The notes: generated by a model not told the origin, from the letters alone. Counted from the first letter of the stretch, positions 26,219 to 34,992 are shown. The stretch is 64,000 bases of DNA from an uncultured Acidobacteriia bacterium (GCA_903907865.1 CAIVPR010000097.1:62001-126000); one strand, 5' to 3'. Made by a program: numbers and translations.

Positions 26219-27937
26219 CTACACTCCGGGATCCTTCCGCTGGAACCAAGCGATGCTGTCAGCCAACCGTGACTCCGCGATAGTCGTAAACTGAAACAAT
26301 TCCACCACCGGGCTCGCCAAGGTGCCGACTAGGGACTCCAGTCGATCCCAAGCTTGGCCCAAGGCAACCTCAACCTCCGCCTCCGCCGCGTCCACGGTGC
26401 TGACTCTATCCTCCTCATAGCCATATACTAGAATCCGCAAGGGCCAACTCTTGAGGCCGAAGTGCCGCACGCGGAACCGAATCAACGTGTCGGTGTCCAT
26501 GCCAAGGCTCTCATACGCCCAACAGCAGTTCATTAAATCTTCAGCGATACCCAGGAACAGCGGTCCGGTGCTGATATGACGATGGCCACGGGGGACCATC
26601 AACGGTCTAGTCGAATACCAATCGCTGTTTTGCCGCATCGAGTAGTACTCCCTGTCATCCCTGCCCGGAAGCACGAACTCGGCCTCAATGCCATCATCAC
26701 TGGCCTTGGCTTGCGCCCTCGGCGTTAAGGTCGGAACCGCATTCCAAGCGTCTCTCAGACTTATCCTGGAGTATGCTCTTCCTTGGTCCATTGGCGACGC
26801 GCAAACCTCGCGATAGGGATGGGTGGCAGGGGCACCCGGCAAGAGCGGGTGCCGAATGAATTGGGCGTGCGCCCTGCGCCCCGCAAACCATTCTGCATCC
26901 CACACCCTATCAGCGGTGGTCGGCGGCGCGTCCAATGATCCCCAATCGGATTCCCACGGCAAATCGGGGCTCAAAACAATCTCGGAGAATACCTTGTACT
27001 TCCAGCCCAACAAACCCTTGGTGGCGTCGTCGTCGACGACCGCGATCCGTTCCCCGAACGAGTAGTAAGGAACATACTGGATCTGGGCTGAGTTGAAGTA
27101 GCCGGTAAGGTCGCACTCGTCGAGCTTGTAGATATCCTTCACCAACTGCTCGAATGCGGGCTGGTAGCCAGGAATGTCTTCTTTCCGGTCACCCCTGCGC
27201 CAGGAGTCGTTCAAAATCTTCTCGTTGTATTCCACCCGCGACACCAACGGCAATACCCGTAACGGACGCAGGTCGTTGGAATTGACCCGGTAATCCGCCG
27301 CCTGCCGCACCATCTTCACCGCGCCTTCCAGGCTCTGACGGTTGGGTGTAAACACGGTCAGCAGGGTATCCGGCATCAGGCATGTGCAGATACCACTGAT
27401 ATCGGTATGCCCCGTGCGTGAATCGATCATGACAAAGTCATACCGCGCAGCCCAATAGTCGGCCAGCGCTCCAAAGAACTCGGGCTGTCGGTCGAACAGC
27501 TCGACCCAGTTGAACTCTGCGATCCGCCCCGAGTAGGACTTGTCGAACTTGCCGGCCTTCAGCACGGACAGTCCCCGCAGTTCCGTGTCCATGAGATACG
27601 GAGTGAAATCCAACTTCTCGAAGACCTGGTCTAGCAGAATATTCCGGTCTGCTTGGCCGGGCAACGTGTAAGCCAGTTCCCTAGCGGCGGCCAGAAATTC
27701 GATCAGGCCAATATGGCGCTCGATCTCCTGGTCCCGCGCATCCTGCGACTCGAATTTGAAGTAGGGCCGGAAATAGCGGTGCAGACCAGGCGCTTCCAAG
27801 TCCCAATCGACAAGCAACAACCTGCGTCCACCGTTCCGGCGCGAAATGCTGGTGGCGAGGTTCGCCAAGGCCATAGTCCGCCCGGTACCACCCTTGAAAG
27901 AATAGAACGTGATGACGCGGCCCGGTTTCGACGGCAT
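26219..27937 (-). CDS. KGGxGR-variant ParA/MinD-like ATPase, partner of TIR protein
   Basis: The 572-residue protein begins with a SIMIBI-type ATPase domain: ITFYSFKGGTGRTMALANLAT (residues 9-29), LLLVDWDLEAPGLHRYF (switch I/Asp), and DFVMIDSRTGHTDISG (Walker B/switch II). In ParA/MinD proteins the P-loop reads KGGxGK; here the second lysine is arginine (R20), which defines the KGGVGR-variant group often found with TIR and other effectors in bacterial conflict systems. The C-terminal 240 residues or so have no domain I recognise. ATG directly follows the TIR gene stop (TAGATG), and GGGGAGG lies nine bases upstream, so the genes are coupled. Confidence 0.75.
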   Translation of the reverse strand: MPSKPGRVITFYSFKGGTGRTMALANLATSISRRNGGRRLLLVDWDLEAPGLHRYFRPYFKFESQDARDQEIERHIGLIEFLAAARELAYTLPGQADRNILLDQVFEKLDFTPYLMDTELRGLSVLKAGKFDKSYSGRIAEFNWVELFDRQPEFFGALADYWAARYDFVMIDSRTGHTDISGICTCLMPDTLLTVFTPNRQSLEGAVKMVRQAADYRVNSNDLRPLRVLPLVSRVEYNEKILNDSWRRGDRKEDIPGYQPAFEQLVKDIYKLDECDLTGYFNSAQIQYVPYYSFGERIAVVDDDATKGLLGWKYKVFSEIVLSPDLPWESDWGSLDAPPTTADRVWDAEWFAGRRAHAQFIRHPLLPGAPATHPYREVCASPMDQGRAYSRISLRDAWNAVPTLTPRAQAKASDDGIEAEFVLPGRDDREYYSMRQNSDWYSTRPLMVPRGHRHISTGPLFLGIAEDLMNCCWAYESLGMDTDTLIRFRVRHFGLKSWPLRILVYGYEEDRVSTVDAAEAEVEVALGQAWDRLESLVGTLASPVVELFQFTTIAESRLADSIAWFQRKDPGV

Positions 27938-28549
27938 CTAGCAATTCCTCCCCGGAAAATACCTTCTGACACGAAGTTGCCGGGCCGCCCTAACCGCGAC
28001 CTCCGGTTCCGGCAATTGAAAGTCAGTGCAATCGTGTGCAGCCGCGGACAGTTCGTGAGACCGATCACGCACGTATTCGGAAATCTTGTGGGCCAGATCC
28101 TGCAGCGCTCGATTCTTCCGACGCGAAGGATCGGACAGCCGGAAGGAACTAAAATCATGGACCTGTCGCAATCCCTTGACCTCCTCCGGCAGGTAGTCGA
28201 AGCCCCGCAAGACCACAGGAATGATCAAGCCGTGTTGTGCGCCCGGTTGGAGGCGCACGGTCTCCAAATGCTTCATGGCGAGGTACTCGCGGGTGCAATA
28301 AGGGTGGTCCGGGTGGAAATACTCCGGCACGAAAACCACTACCATGCAGACACTTTCACACAGCGCGCGGGCGATGCCCTCGTTGAAGAAATCCCCGCCT
28401 TGCAGCCGTTTAGTGTCCGTGTACACTGGCAGTTCGCTCACGAGTGCGAGTTCGTCCGTCAATGCTGCTTCCAAGTCCTGAACAAAGCGTACGAGGATCT
28501 CGGATTGCGCGTGCCGGTAACTGAGGAAGCAGGCGTGGCGGTAGGGCAT
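27938..28549 (-). CDS. TIR-domain protein
   Basis: The 203-residue product has a TIR fold at its N-terminus: first strand HACFLSYRHAQSE (box 1), VYTDTKRLQGGDFFNEGIARALCESVCMVVVFVPEYFHPDHPYCTREYLAM (boxes 2 and 3 region). Glu88 in YCTREYL sits where catalytic glutamate lies in NAD-cleaving TIR enzymes. The last 45 residues are basic and ungrouped. It is the first gene of a two-gene operon with the KGGxGR ATPase; similar pairs are described in counter-invader and programmed-death-like systems. NADase activity is an inference. Confidence 0.78.
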   Translation of the reverse strand: MPYRHACFLSYRHAQSEILVRFVQDLEAALTDELALVSELPVYTDTKRLQGGDFFNEGIARALCESVCMVVVFVPEYFHPDHPYCTREYLAMKHLETVRLQPGAQHGLIIPVVLRGFDYLPEEVKGLRQVHDFSSFRLSDPSRRKNRALQDLAHKISEYVRDRSHELSAAAHDCTDFQLPEPEVAVRAARQLRVRRYFPGRNC

Positions 28550-28609
28550 TGACGGTCATCATCAGTTTACCGTAGTTGCCAACCCGCTCCCTGTTGTACC
28601 CTATCGCTA

Positions 28610-29923
28610 GTGGTCCGCCGATTCCTCCAACTCGCGCTCACCGCCCTTCTAACCCTCCCCGCAGCCCCCGCCACGTCCTCGAAGGACCCCGAATTCACCC
28701 GCGTCCCCTTCGCCAAATGGGTCGAGGAAGGCAAAACCTCGCAGATCCGCTGGGGCCTCGAAATCCCGCCCGCCGACCTCTCCAGCCACCAGCGCCTCGT
28801 CCTTCGCATCTCCGTCCGCATCGACGGCCGCGAACTCGAATCGCGCCGCAACCAAGGCGACTTCCTCATCCTCGTCCAAATCGCGGACGCCGCCGGTGTC
28901 ATCCGCCAAGACCACACCGCAATCGACCTCGGCAAACTCCGCGCGGGCATGGCCTCGCAGGACCTCTACGTCACCGTCTACGCCTTCGTCCTGCCCGGCG
29001 AGTTCACCGTCACCGCCGCCGTCTGCGACCCGCGCTCGCTCAAGCACAGCCTTGCTGTCAAGAAGGTCCTAGTCGCGCCGCTGAAGACCGAGCCGCTGCC
29101 CGCCGCGTGGGAGGGACTCCCGACCATCGAATTCGTCCCCGGCCTGACCGAGCCCCCGGACACCTGGTACATCCCGACCGTCGAGACCGCCCCGAACCTG
29201 CACGTCAAGAACACCCGTCCGGTGCACCTGCAAGTCCTGCTGAACACGACCCCGTCGGAGCGCAATTCCGGCCTACTGACGGCGATGCGGCGCAACATGG
29301 CGCTGGCGATTCCCGCGCTCAAGGTGTTGTCGAACATCAAGCTGCCGAACGGGACCATCGACGCGGCCCTGCTCGACCTCACCCACCACAAGGTGGCGGT
29401 GGAACAGAAGGACATCCGCGCCCTCGACTGGCCCCGCTTCGCCGATTTCTTCAAAACGATGCAGCCCGGGTTGGTGGACGTGGCTACACTGGCGGGAGAA
29501 TGGAAGATGAGACAGTTCTTCCGCGACGAGGTGGAACGGCGTCTCAATCAGAAGACGGACGGCGTGAATGTGGTGGTTGTGGTCTCGGGTCCGGCGTTCT
29601 TCGACAACCAGGAGCCTGTCCCCGCCGAGCCCGTGCCGCCCAATCCCGACCGCCGGTTGTTCTACATCCGGGTGCGCAACGTGACGTACCGACCGATGGG
29701 GAATGGTCGGGCTCCGAGTGGTTTCGGGCGCGGGTATCCGGGTCGGGCACGGCCGGGGATGCGCCCGCCGTCGATGGCCGGAGAGCCGCCGCGGGTGCCG
29801 ATGCCCGTGGATGATTTGGAAAGGTCGGTGGAGCCGCTGGGGGCCAGAATTTTCGATGCCGCGACGCCGGAGGAATTCCGCCGGATTCTGTCCGTGATTT
29901 TGGATCAGATGGGGCGGCCATGA
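28610..29923 (+). CDS. Hypothetical exported protein, paralog A
   Basis: Not assigned. The 437-residue product has a signal peptide (FLQLALTALLTLPAAPATS), a beta-rich first half beginning FAKWVEEGKTSQIRWGLEIPPADLSSHQR, and a second half with an alternating hydrophobic strand (VNVVVVVSGPAFFDNQEP) and a Pro/Gly/Arg-rich linker before DDLERSVEPLGARIFDAATPEEFRRILSVILDQMGRP. The next gene encodes a paralog with the same order of segments, including TPEEFR near the end. The overall layout suggests a Rossmann/vWA-like second half, but no MIDAS motif is evident. GTG start; 60 bp from the divergent TIR gene. Confidence 0.72.
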   Translation: MVRRFLQLALTALLTLPAAPATSSKDPEFTRVPFAKWVEEGKTSQIRWGLEIPPADLSSHQRLVLRISVRIDGRELESRRNQGDFLILVQIADAAGVIRQDHTAIDLGKLRAGMASQDLYVTVYAFVLPGEFTVTAAVCDPRSLKHSLAVKKVLVAPLKTEPLPAAWEGLPTIEFVPGLTEPPDTWYIPTVETAPNLHVKNTRPVHLQVLLNTTPSERNSGLLTAMRRNMALAIPALKVLSNIKLPNGTIDAALLDLTHHKVAVEQKDIRALDWPRFADFFKTMQPGLVDVATLAGEWKMRQFFRDEVERRLNQKTDGVNVVVVVSGPAFFDNQEPVPAEPVPPNPDRRLFYIRVRNVTYRPMGNGRAPSGFGRGYPGRARPGMRPPSMAGEPPRVPMPVDDLERSVEPLGARIFDAATPEEFRRILSVILDQMGRP

Positions 29924-31194
29924 GGATGCGGAACGTGATGTTGGCCCTCCTCCTGCTGCCGATTCTCGCACCGGCACAGCCGGGCGGCGGAATGCGGGAC
30001 CGGTATTTCAACCGCTACCCGTTCGAGAAATGGCAGTCCGAGGGTCCGGCTGCGGGGATCCACTGGAGCTACAAGGTCCTGCCCGCGACCCTCTCCGCGC
30101 ACCAGCGCCAGTCCGTCCGCGTGGAAATGCAGATCGACCGCGGCGAGATCGAGGCCCGCCGCGTCCCCAAAGGCGGCACGGGCGAACTGGTCATCTTCGC
30201 CGAATTCCGCGATTCCCAAGGCCGCCGCTGGCGCAGCCACGAACTCTTCGACCTGACCAGAATCCCCGACGGGGCCAAGGCGCAGGCAATTCTGATGGCG
30301 CAGGATGTCTTCGTGGTGCCGGGTGAGTACGAGGTGTCCATGGCGATCTGCGACAGCCGCAACCTTGAGCACAGCTTCGCCAAAGTCCCCCTCCGAGTGC
30401 CCCCGGTCCGCAAGGACCCCCTGCCCGGAGCCGCCGCCGACCTGCCGCCCGTCGAATTCGTCCGTGCCATCGGTACGCCCGACAGCTGGTTCCAACCCTA
30501 CTTGCGGGGCCGGTTGAAACTACCGGTGGCATCGAAGAGTCCGGTACATGTCGATCTCGTCATGAACATGACGCCCTCGCAGCGCGCGCAGGGGTCGCTC
30601 AGGATCTTCCGCCGCAACATGAGCGTCCTCATTCCGGCCCTTCGGATCTTCGCAGGACTGCGGCTGGAGAACGGCAGCATGGACATTACGCTGACGGACC
30701 TCGTCCGCCGCCGCACGTGGGAGCAGAACGCGGTGACGCGGGGCCTCGACTGGAACCGGATGCGCGAACCGTTCGCCGAGACGAATCCGGGCATCATCGA
30801 CGCGCAATCTCTCGCGCAGAAGCGCGAAATGCTGCAATTCTTCTGGGACAAGCTCCTGGAGCGGGCCGAGCGGCCGCCGGAGCCTGGCGGGAAACGGGCA
30901 ATGATCGTGCTCAGTGCGCCGGTCTTTCTGGATGGCCAGAACAAGGTCGAACCGGCGACTGCGCCAAAGGACCCCAATCGGCGGGTGTTCTACGTCCGCT
31001 ACCGGGCTCCACCACCGCGCATGCTGGTCCAAATCGCCCCTGACGGCACCACGCTCCCGCCCGCCCCGTCCATGCCCTTCGACGAACTGGAGCGCGTGGT
31101 GAAGCTGCTGGACGCCAAGATCTACAGCGTTTCCACGCCCGAGGAATTCCGCAAGGCGCTTGCCGCTATCATGTCCGAGATTGGCCGGATGTAG
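29920..31194 (+). CDS. Hypothetical exported protein, paralog B
   Basis: The 424-residue protein has a signal peptide (MLALLLLPILAPAQPGGG) and aligns with the preceding gene: PFEKWQSEGPAAGIHWSYKVLPATLSAHQR, FRRNMSVLIPALRIFAGLRLENGSMDITLTDL, MIVLSAPVFLDGQNKV, and FDELERVVKLLDAKIYSVSTPEEFRKALAAIMSEIGRM. The gene overlaps paralog A by 4 bases (ATGA), so they form an operon produced by tandem duplication. Function unknown. Its 3' end overlaps the convergent pdxA by 26 bases. Confidence 0.72.
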   Translation: MRMRNVMLALLLLPILAPAQPGGGMRDRYFNRYPFEKWQSEGPAAGIHWSYKVLPATLSAHQRQSVRVEMQIDRGEIEARRVPKGGTGELVIFAEFRDSQGRRWRSHELFDLTRIPDGAKAQAILMAQDVFVVPGEYEVSMAICDSRNLEHSFAKVPLRVPPVRKDPLPGAAADLPPVEFVRAIGTPDSWFQPYLRGRLKLPVASKSPVHVDLVMNMTPSQRAQGSLRIFRRNMSVLIPALRIFAGLRLENGSMDITLTDLVRRRTWEQNAVTRGLDWNRMREPFAETNPGIIDAQSLAQKREMLQFFWDKLLERAERPPEPGGKRAMIVLSAPVFLDGQNKVEPATAPKDPNRRVFYVRYRAPPPRMLVQIAPDGTTLPPAPSMPFDELERVVKLLDAKIYSVSTPEEFRKALAAIMSEIGRM

Positions 31195-32146
31195 AGGCCG
31201 CGATCTTGACCGCCAGCCCGAACGCCGTCTGGGTGGGCCCCACATTGGCGGTTCCCCGGCCCGCGATATCGAACGCGGTGCCGTGCGCGGGTGTTGCGAC
31301 GGTCACGGGCAACCCGGCGTGCAAGGTAACGCCGCGCTCGAAACCGAGCAGCTTGGTGGCGATCTGCCCTTGGTCGTGGTACATCGTCACGACGCCGTCG
31401 TAGTCCCCGCGACGCGCCGCGATAAACAGCGTGTCGGCGGGATAGGGGCCGGAAACGTCTATGCCCGAGGCCTTGGCCTGCTCGACGGCGGGTCCGATGA
31501 CATCGATTTCCTCGCGTCCCATCAATCCGCCTTCGCCCGCGTGCGGGTTGAGCCCGGCGACCGCGATCTTCGGGGCCGCGCCGCCACGTTGCGCCCGCAT
31601 CTGGCTGTCAATCAGTTCGATGGCGTCTACCACGCCCTTGCGGGTGATCAGGTCGGCCACGGCGCGCAGCGGAACGTGCGAGGTGACGCGCGTAGTCCAC
31701 AGCTTGTCGGCGACATTGATCTCCGAACACATGCCGGCGTAGCCGAGGTGGTGGGCGAAGTAGTGCATTTCGTCCTCCTCGGCCATACCCGCCAGCTTCA
31801 TCGCCTGCTTGTTGAGCGGGGCGAAGACGATGGCGTCGATCTTGCCGGATTGGAAGATCTCGACGGCCCGGCGGAGGGTCGCCAGCGTGAAGGTGCCGGC
31901 GTCGGCACTGACGCGCGCCATGGGCAAATTCAAAGCCAGCGGCACGGTTTCGAGGTGCAAGCCGTCGAAGATCGATTCGGGCAGCCCGGCAACCTGCGCC
32001 CCGGCGCGGAAGACACTGGGGTCGCCGACCAGCGTGATGTCGGCCAACTCGCGGGTTTCCGGCAGGGCCAGCAACTTGGCCGCGACCTCCGGCCCGATTC
32101 CTGTGGGATCTCCCGCCAGTAACGCTACCCTAGGTTTCAGAAACAC
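31169..32146 (-). CDS. pdxA: 4-hydroxythreonine-4-phosphate dehydrogenase family protein (PdxA)
   Basis: NAD-dependent oxidative decarboxylase of the PdxA family, either in pyridoxal phosphate synthesis or, for PdxA2 members, in D-threonate/D-erythronate catabolism. The 325-residue product has LLAGDPTGIGPEVAAKLL at the N-terminus, the metal-binding histidine region MHYFAHHLGYAG, VAGLNPHAGEGGLMGREE, and MYHDQGQIATKLLGFERGVTLHAGLPV, with VATPAHGTAFDIAGRGTAN near the end. The start overlaps the LarA-like gene by 10 bases, which favours a catabolic or specialised role over general PLP synthesis. Confidence 0.88.
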   Translation of the reverse strand: MFLKPRVALLAGDPTGIGPEVAAKLLALPETRELADITLVGDPSVFRAGAQVAGLPESIFDGLHLETVPLALNLPMARVSADAGTFTLATLRRAVEIFQSGKIDAIVFAPLNKQAMKLAGMAEEDEMHYFAHHLGYAGMCSEINVADKLWTTRVTSHVPLRAVADLITRKGVVDAIELIDSQMRAQRGGAAPKIAVAGLNPHAGEGGLMGREEIDVIGPAVEQAKASGIDVSGPYPADTLFIAARRGDYDGVVTMYHDQGQIATKLLGFERGVTLHAGLPVTVATPAHGTAFDIAGRGTANVGPTQTAFGLAVKIAASTSGQSRT

Positions 32147-33387
32147 GGCAGTCCCCCCAGATTTCCCTCGGTGTCGAATGCCATTTCAAACGGCGGTCCG
32201 GCGATTTCGAGACCCGGAAGCGCGGCGATTTCGTCGGCCATGTTCTCGCTGAACGCCATCGCGCCCAGTTCCAGCGTGTTGCGGATCCAGCCGATACGGA
32301 CGTCGGCGATGTCGAATCTCCCCACCGTGGCGGCGACCAGCTCGAAGCATTCCCGGTCACTGGGGCAGTGCAGCGGGGTGCGGACCAGCGCCAGCGATCC
32401 CGAAACAACCGCGTTCAGCCGTCCCGGCGTGACGTCGATCTTTTCGACAAGTCTGTCGTGGACGACGTCGGCGACGCCTATCCCGACCGCGCTGCCGTAG
32501 CTGAGGGGGGTGAGGTCGCGGACCATGATCCGCTCGATTTTGACGGCGTCCGGCCACGGGTTGTACTGGCCTTGCACGCCGCGGTTGACGATCTTGAGGT
32601 CCATGCCCGTGCCGCTGATGTTCTTGCCCATTTCGTCGACGATGAGGACGTCGACGGGCAGCGGGATGCGGGCCATCCACGTCTTGACCAGCGCCAGCAG
32701 TTCCTCTTCGCCTGCGATAAACCTCTCGGCGGGGAGCGCGGCGACCTTCGCGGTGTCGTGCCAGGCATCTTCAAGGATGCCCAGCGCGCCCAAGACCTTG
32801 CCGGTCGCCAGAAGATGGGCCGCCACCGACCGAACGCATTTTTCCATCCCGTGGGTGCGGGCGTGGCCATGAACGGACCGGGCCCCCGCGACCTTGCCGA
32901 GGCCGATGGCGAGCATTTTCGAGGTGCCGCTTTCGGTGCGTCCGGCGAAGCTGGTGTGCCATTTGACGCGGCTGACGACGAAGATGCCGTCGCTGTTCCA
33001 CGCATCGCGCGCGGCGAAGACTTCGATGCCGAGGTCGGAGCGGCCGCAGGAGACGACGTCGAAGCTGCTGATAATCGGGCAGCCCATGGTTTCGGCGTCG
33101 ATGCCGAAGTGGGAGAGGACGCTGGCCTGGCCCTCGGGCGTGCCCGAGCCGTGGCTCCCCATGGCGGGCACGATGAAGGGGCGCATGCCGTGGGAGGTCC
33201 AGTAGTCGACGACGGCGCGGACGATGGCGGCAATGTTCGAGATGCCGCGGCTGCCGACGGCGACGGCGACGGACGAGCCGGGTGCGAGACGGTCGGCGAG
33301 GCCGCTGGAGGCCATTTCGGCGAGGACGGCGGCGCGGACGTCGGGGAGGGCGCGGCGGGGCAGGTGTTGGCGGACGGGGATCAGCAC
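32137..33387 (-). CDS. LarA-like (lactate racemase domain) protein
   Basis: Member of the nickel-dependent hydroxyacid racemase/epimerase superfamily related to LarA. The 416-residue product has VPAMGSHGSGTPEGQASVLSHFGI (His79), VKWHTSFAGRTESGTSKMLAIGLGK (His144, Lys157) and SVHGHARTHG (His173). The Lys157-His173 spacing equals that of the pincer lysine and metal histidine in LarA, so cofactor binding is plausible though not shown. GTG start at 33387. It is translationally coupled to pdxA, suggesting joint use of a hydroxyacid. Confidence 0.75.
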   Translation of the reverse strand: MLIPVRQHLPRRALPDVRAAVLAEMASSGLADRLAPGSSVAVAVGSRGISNIAAIVRAVVDYWTSHGMRPFIVPAMGSHGSGTPEGQASVLSHFGIDAETMGCPIISSFDVVSCGRSDLGIEVFAARDAWNSDGIFVVSRVKWHTSFAGRTESGTSKMLAIGLGKVAGARSVHGHARTHGMEKCVRSVAAHLLATGKVLGALGILEDAWHDTAKVAALPAERFIAGEEELLALVKTWMARIPLPVDVLIVDEMGKNISGTGMDLKIVNRGVQGQYNPWPDAVKIERIMVRDLTPLSYGSAVGIGVADVVHDRLVEKIDVTPGRLNAVVSGSLALVRTPLHCPSDRECFELVAATVGRFDIADVRIGWIRNTLELGAMAFSENMADEIAALPGLEIAGPPFEMAFDTEGNLGGLPCF

Positions 33388-33459
33388 TTAGTCCCATCAT
33401 AATAATGACGCCGGAGCGCCCGTCGGGGAGGGCTGTTAGCCTAGGTACGGCACCTTGGA

Positions 33460-34080
33460 ATGTCGCAGAACCGGGACCCACGCACGAACGCTGAATGGCT
33501 CTCCGACTTGCGGGGGACCGGCCACGTCCGGGACGAGGCGCTTTCGGAACTTCGGTCATTTCTGGTAACCGGCCTGGCGCGCGCGTTCCAGCAGTCCGAC
33601 CCCGAAGGGAATCTCGCCGAAGACTCCGTGCAGGACGCGTTGGTGTTGATCCTGGACCGGCTCGGGAGCTTCCGGGGCGACAGCAAGTTCACCACGTGGG
33701 CGATGTCGGTGGCGATGCGGGTCGCGCTCAGCGAGGTGCGGCGGGCGCGGTGGCGGGATGTATCGCTCGACCAGATGGTGGAGGCCGGGCGGCTCGGGGT
33801 CTCGGCGAGTCCGGAGACGCCCGCCAGCAGCAGCCTGGAACGGCTCCAACTGCTGGAGGCCGTGCGCGGAGCCATCGACCACGGGTTGACCGATCGGCAG
33901 CGCGAGGCGATTCTGGCGGAACTCGCTGGTGTCCCGCCCGGGGAGATCGCGGCGCGCATGGGGACCAACCGGAACGCGCTCTACAAGCTGGTCTACGACG
34001 CGAGGGTGCGGCTCAAGGAAGCTTTGCAGCGCGCGGGCTGGACGGCGGAACATGTCTTGGATGTGTTAGGAGGAAGGTAG
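33460..34080 (+). CDS. RNA polymerase sigma factor, ECF/sigma-70 family
   Basis: The 206-residue protein has sigma region 2 (NLAEDSVQDALVLILDRLGSFRGDSKFTTWAMSVAMRVALSEVRRARWRD) and region 4 (LTDRQREAILAELAGVPPGEIAARMGTNRNALYKLVYDARVRLKEAL), with no region 3. It is followed after 2 bp by a small cysteine/histidine protein likely to be its anti-sigma factor, and by a cytochrome P460 gene that may be a target. Confidence 0.88.
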   Translation: MSQNRDPRTNAEWLSDLRGTGHVRDEALSELRSFLVTGLARAFQQSDPEGNLAEDSVQDALVLILDRLGSFRGDSKFTTWAMSVAMRVALSEVRRARWRDVSLDQMVEAGRLGVSASPETPASSSLERLQLLEAVRGAIDHGLTDRQREAILAELAGVPPGEIAARMGTNRNALYKLVYDARVRLKEALQRAGWTAEHVLDVLGGR

Positions 34081-34082
34081 CA

Positions 34083-34343
34083 GTGCGGGAAACGGATTCC
34101 ATGGCGCAAGCGGATGCCAAGCTGAGGTCGATTGTGGAGATGGCGATGTCCGTCCTGTCGCATGAGATCGGTTGCGACGACTGCTTCGAGTTCTTCGCGG
34201 CCTATGCCGACCACATACGAAACGGTAACGAGATCCCCGAGCCCTTGCGCACGGTTGCCGAGCATCTGGAGCGGTGCCCGGCCTGCACGGAGGAGATGCG
34301 GCTGTTGGTCGTGGCGCTGGAAGCGGCGAAAATCGCGGGGTAA
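34083..34343 (+). CDS. Small zinc-finger anti-sigma-like protein
   Basis: The 86-residue product (VRETDSMAQADAKLRSIVE...) contains CDDC near residue 31 and HLERCPACTEEM near residue 63, an arrangement like the metal site of zinc-binding anti-sigma factors. It has no membrane helix, so would be cytosolic. GTG at 34083 is chosen because GGAGGAAGG lies six bases upstream; an ATG at 34101 is an alternative. It directly follows the ECF sigma gene. Confidence 0.7.
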   Translation: MRETDSMAQADAKLRSIVEMAMSVLSHEIGCDDCFEFFAAYADHIRNGNEIPEPLRTVAEHLERCPACTEEMRLLVVALEAAKIAG

Positions 34344-34392
34344 GAAGTCGGCGCGATGCGGCGTCCCACTGTCGGAAGAGGAAATATCCACC

Positions 34393-34992
34393 ATGACAGT
34401 GAACAAAGGCATTCTCGCAATCGCACTCATAGCCGCGGCCGGGGCGGCGTCCTACTGGAGCTACGGGTCCACCACAGCGCAGGCGGCGGGCACCGGACCG
34501 ACCTACACATCCGACGGCAAGCTGGTCCTTCCCAAGAACTACCGGGACTGGACCTTCATCGGCGCAACCGTTACCCCGAACGCGCTGAACGGCGGCAAGG
34601 CCGGGTTCCCGGAGTTCCACAACGTATACGTGGAGGCATCGAAGCTGGCGGCGTACCGCAAGACCGGCGTTTTCCCGGAAGGCACGATCCTGGTGAAGGA
34701 ATTGGCGTTGTTGCGGAATCCTAAGCACGAGGACGGGTCGGCGGACGAGGCGTCGGGGCGCGGGTTCTTCGAGGGCAGCTTCAACGGGCTGGACGTGACG
34801 GTCAAGGACAGCAAGCGGTATGGCAAGACAGGCAACTGGGGCTTCTTCAACTTCGGGCACCATGCGTTGCCGTACGAATCGGCGGCCAAGGAAGCTTCGA
34901 AGGAGGAATGCGCGGGATGCCACATGGGCGGCGCGGGTAAAACGGACCTCACTTGGATCCAGTTCTACCCGATTATGACCGCCAAGAACTAA
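34393..34992 (+). CDS. Cytochrome P460 family protein
   Basis: The 199-residue exported protein has a signal sequence (GILAIALIAAAGAASYWS...AQA), the P460 domain pattern (YRDWTFIGATVTPNALNGGKAGFPEFHNVYVEASKLAAYRKTGVFPEGTILVKEL) and a single C-terminal haem-binding CAGCH at about residue 182. P460 cytochromes carry a cross-linked haem and oxidise hydroxylamine-type or other small reductants. Possible redox or stress role under the adjacent sigma factor. Its stop overlaps the stop of the convergent hydrolase gene by 3-4 bases. Confidence 0.85.
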   Translation: MTVNKGILAIALIAAAGAASYWSYGSTTAQAAGTGPTYTSDGKLVLPKNYRDWTFIGATVTPNALNGGKAGFPEFHNVYVEASKLAAYRKTGVFPEGTILVKELALLRNPKHEDGSADEASGRGFFEGSFNGLDVTVKDSKRYGKTGNWGFFNFGHHALPYESAAKEASKEECAGCHMGGAGKTDLTWIQFYPIMTAKN

